Assembly: GCA_021828865.1 (NCBI GenBank)
Contig: JAJZCW010000014.1
Span: forward strand, 28,202 to 92,201
DNA length: 64,000 nucleotides
DNA from: Bacillota bacterium
GTDB taxonomy: Bacteria; Bacillota; Bacilli; Alicyclobacillales; SLC66
Reading direction: 5' to 3'
Shown here: positions 63,644 to 64,000 of the stretch, piece by piece
Layout: every line of letters begins with the position of its first letter
Position numbering within the stretch: position 1 is the first letter of the stretch
Made by a program: the position numbers and the translations under genes
The notes under the pieces: model-generated
The model's input: the letters and a program-made list of their open reading frames with translations, nothing else
The model's database searches: none
Told to the model about the DNA's origin: nothing

Positions 63644-64000
63644 TTAATTTCCCCGATTTATTGCGTGCAATAGAGGTGTAAAGACAAAATCTCCACGATA
63701 CGTCGGAATACTTGGGAAGTTGTAAATGACACGGGTTCCGTGCATCGCTGTGAGCGCCCATAAGTATGTTCCGTTTGCAAGTATCGAAAATGTGATGGTT
63801 TTTGTATGAAAACGATCCGTCTGGAAGTTGCCATGTAGTTTGATTAGGTACATAGGTTCGGACGAGTTATCAGTTTTAGTCGCTGTGAAGGTGACTTGAG
63901 GATGCGGATCGTGGTAAAAAGAACCGACAGCATCGCCAATGGCAGTGGGGCTAAGGACGCGGAAATGATAGTAGAGTCCAATGCCAAGAAGAACCACTGC
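63644..64000 (-). CDS. Anchored small protein of unknown function (5' edge of window)
   Basis: From a possible GTG at 63997 to a stop at 63644, 117 residues: hydrophobic start (VVLLGIGLYYHFRV), then a strand-rich extracytoplasmic domain (HPQVTFTATKTDNSSEPMYL; TITFSILANGTYLWALTAM). The frame continues past the window end, so the N-terminus may be longer. The same N-terminal sequence occurs as a truncated copy at 56695-56925. No family recognised. Confidence 0.6.
   Translation of the reverse strand, partial: AVVLLGIGLYYHFRVLSPTAIGDAVGSFYHDPHPQVTFTATKTDNSSEPMYLIKLHGNFQTDRFHTKTITFSILANGTYLWALTAMHGTRVIYNFPSIPTYRGDFVFTPLLHAINRGN

Overview
The window looks like a chromosomal segment of a spore-former-type Bacillota, most like the Alicyclobacillaceae (Alicyclobacillus, Sulfoacidibacillus and relatives). 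This is inferred from purine-rich AGGAGG-type ribosome binding sites, frequent TTG/GTG starts, a YheI/YheH-type exporter, a SpoIISA-type toxin, c-di-GMP-controlled chemotaxis genes and respiratory cupredoxin/cytochrome b genes. No rRNA or tRNA genes were seen.

1-12.3 kb is a housekeeping and sugar block. It holds a partial YcdB/S-layer-homology protein, then a galactoside-utilisation locus. On the minus strand lie galT, galK and an M24 peptidase-like protein with decayed metal ligands. Divergent from them are a DeoR-type regulator, a sugar-binding protein, two permeases, a LacI-type regulator and a family 2 beta-galactosidase. The plausible flow is uptake of a galactoside, hydrolysis, and entry of galactose into the Leloir pathway; galE is not in the window.

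12.3-24.5 kb holds a secreted protein of unknown function, a frameshifted gene, and a heterodimeric ABC exporter (bmrC/bmrD type) preceded by a small leader peptide and terminator that look like a ribosome-mediated attenuator. It also holds a lipoprotein with two CuA-like cupredoxin modules, a thioesterase, a split cytochrome b operon with a previously uncalled 38-residue membrane protein, and an S9 peptidase. 24.5-33 kb holds a c-di-GMP-I riboswitch with terminator in front of cheA and cheB (the latter with a dead receiver), a penicillin-acylase pseudogene, a small His-tailed protein, a class II aldolase, an IS4-type insertion sequence and a chemoreceptor.

33-64 kb is an accessory, defence-rich region with plasmid-like and decayed pieces. 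It contains a SpoIISA-type toxin with a C-terminal extension, a secreted propeller-like protein whose Shine-Dalgarno is separated from its start by a hairpin, small membrane proteins and a quinone-oxidoreductase remnant. Next come an Mrr-type endonuclease, a complete type I restriction-modification system (hsdM, hsdS, hsdR), a sacsin/Hsp90-like ATPase paired with an AlbA-HEPN protein, a DUF6904-like gene split by an in-frame TGA, a duplicated intergenic repeat, a CHY zinc-finger protein, an AbrB-type protein, a ParM/ParR partition pair, and a complete four-gene Qat anti-phage system (qatA-qatD). The right edge has a DUF1643 pseudogene and a truncated TPR gene meeting at an IS200/IS605-like hairpin scar, then a partial gene of which a truncated copy lies 7 kb upstream.

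The strongest candidate for an undescribed system is the sacsin-like ATPase plus AlbA-HEPN pair (46058-50273) directly behind the type I restriction genes.
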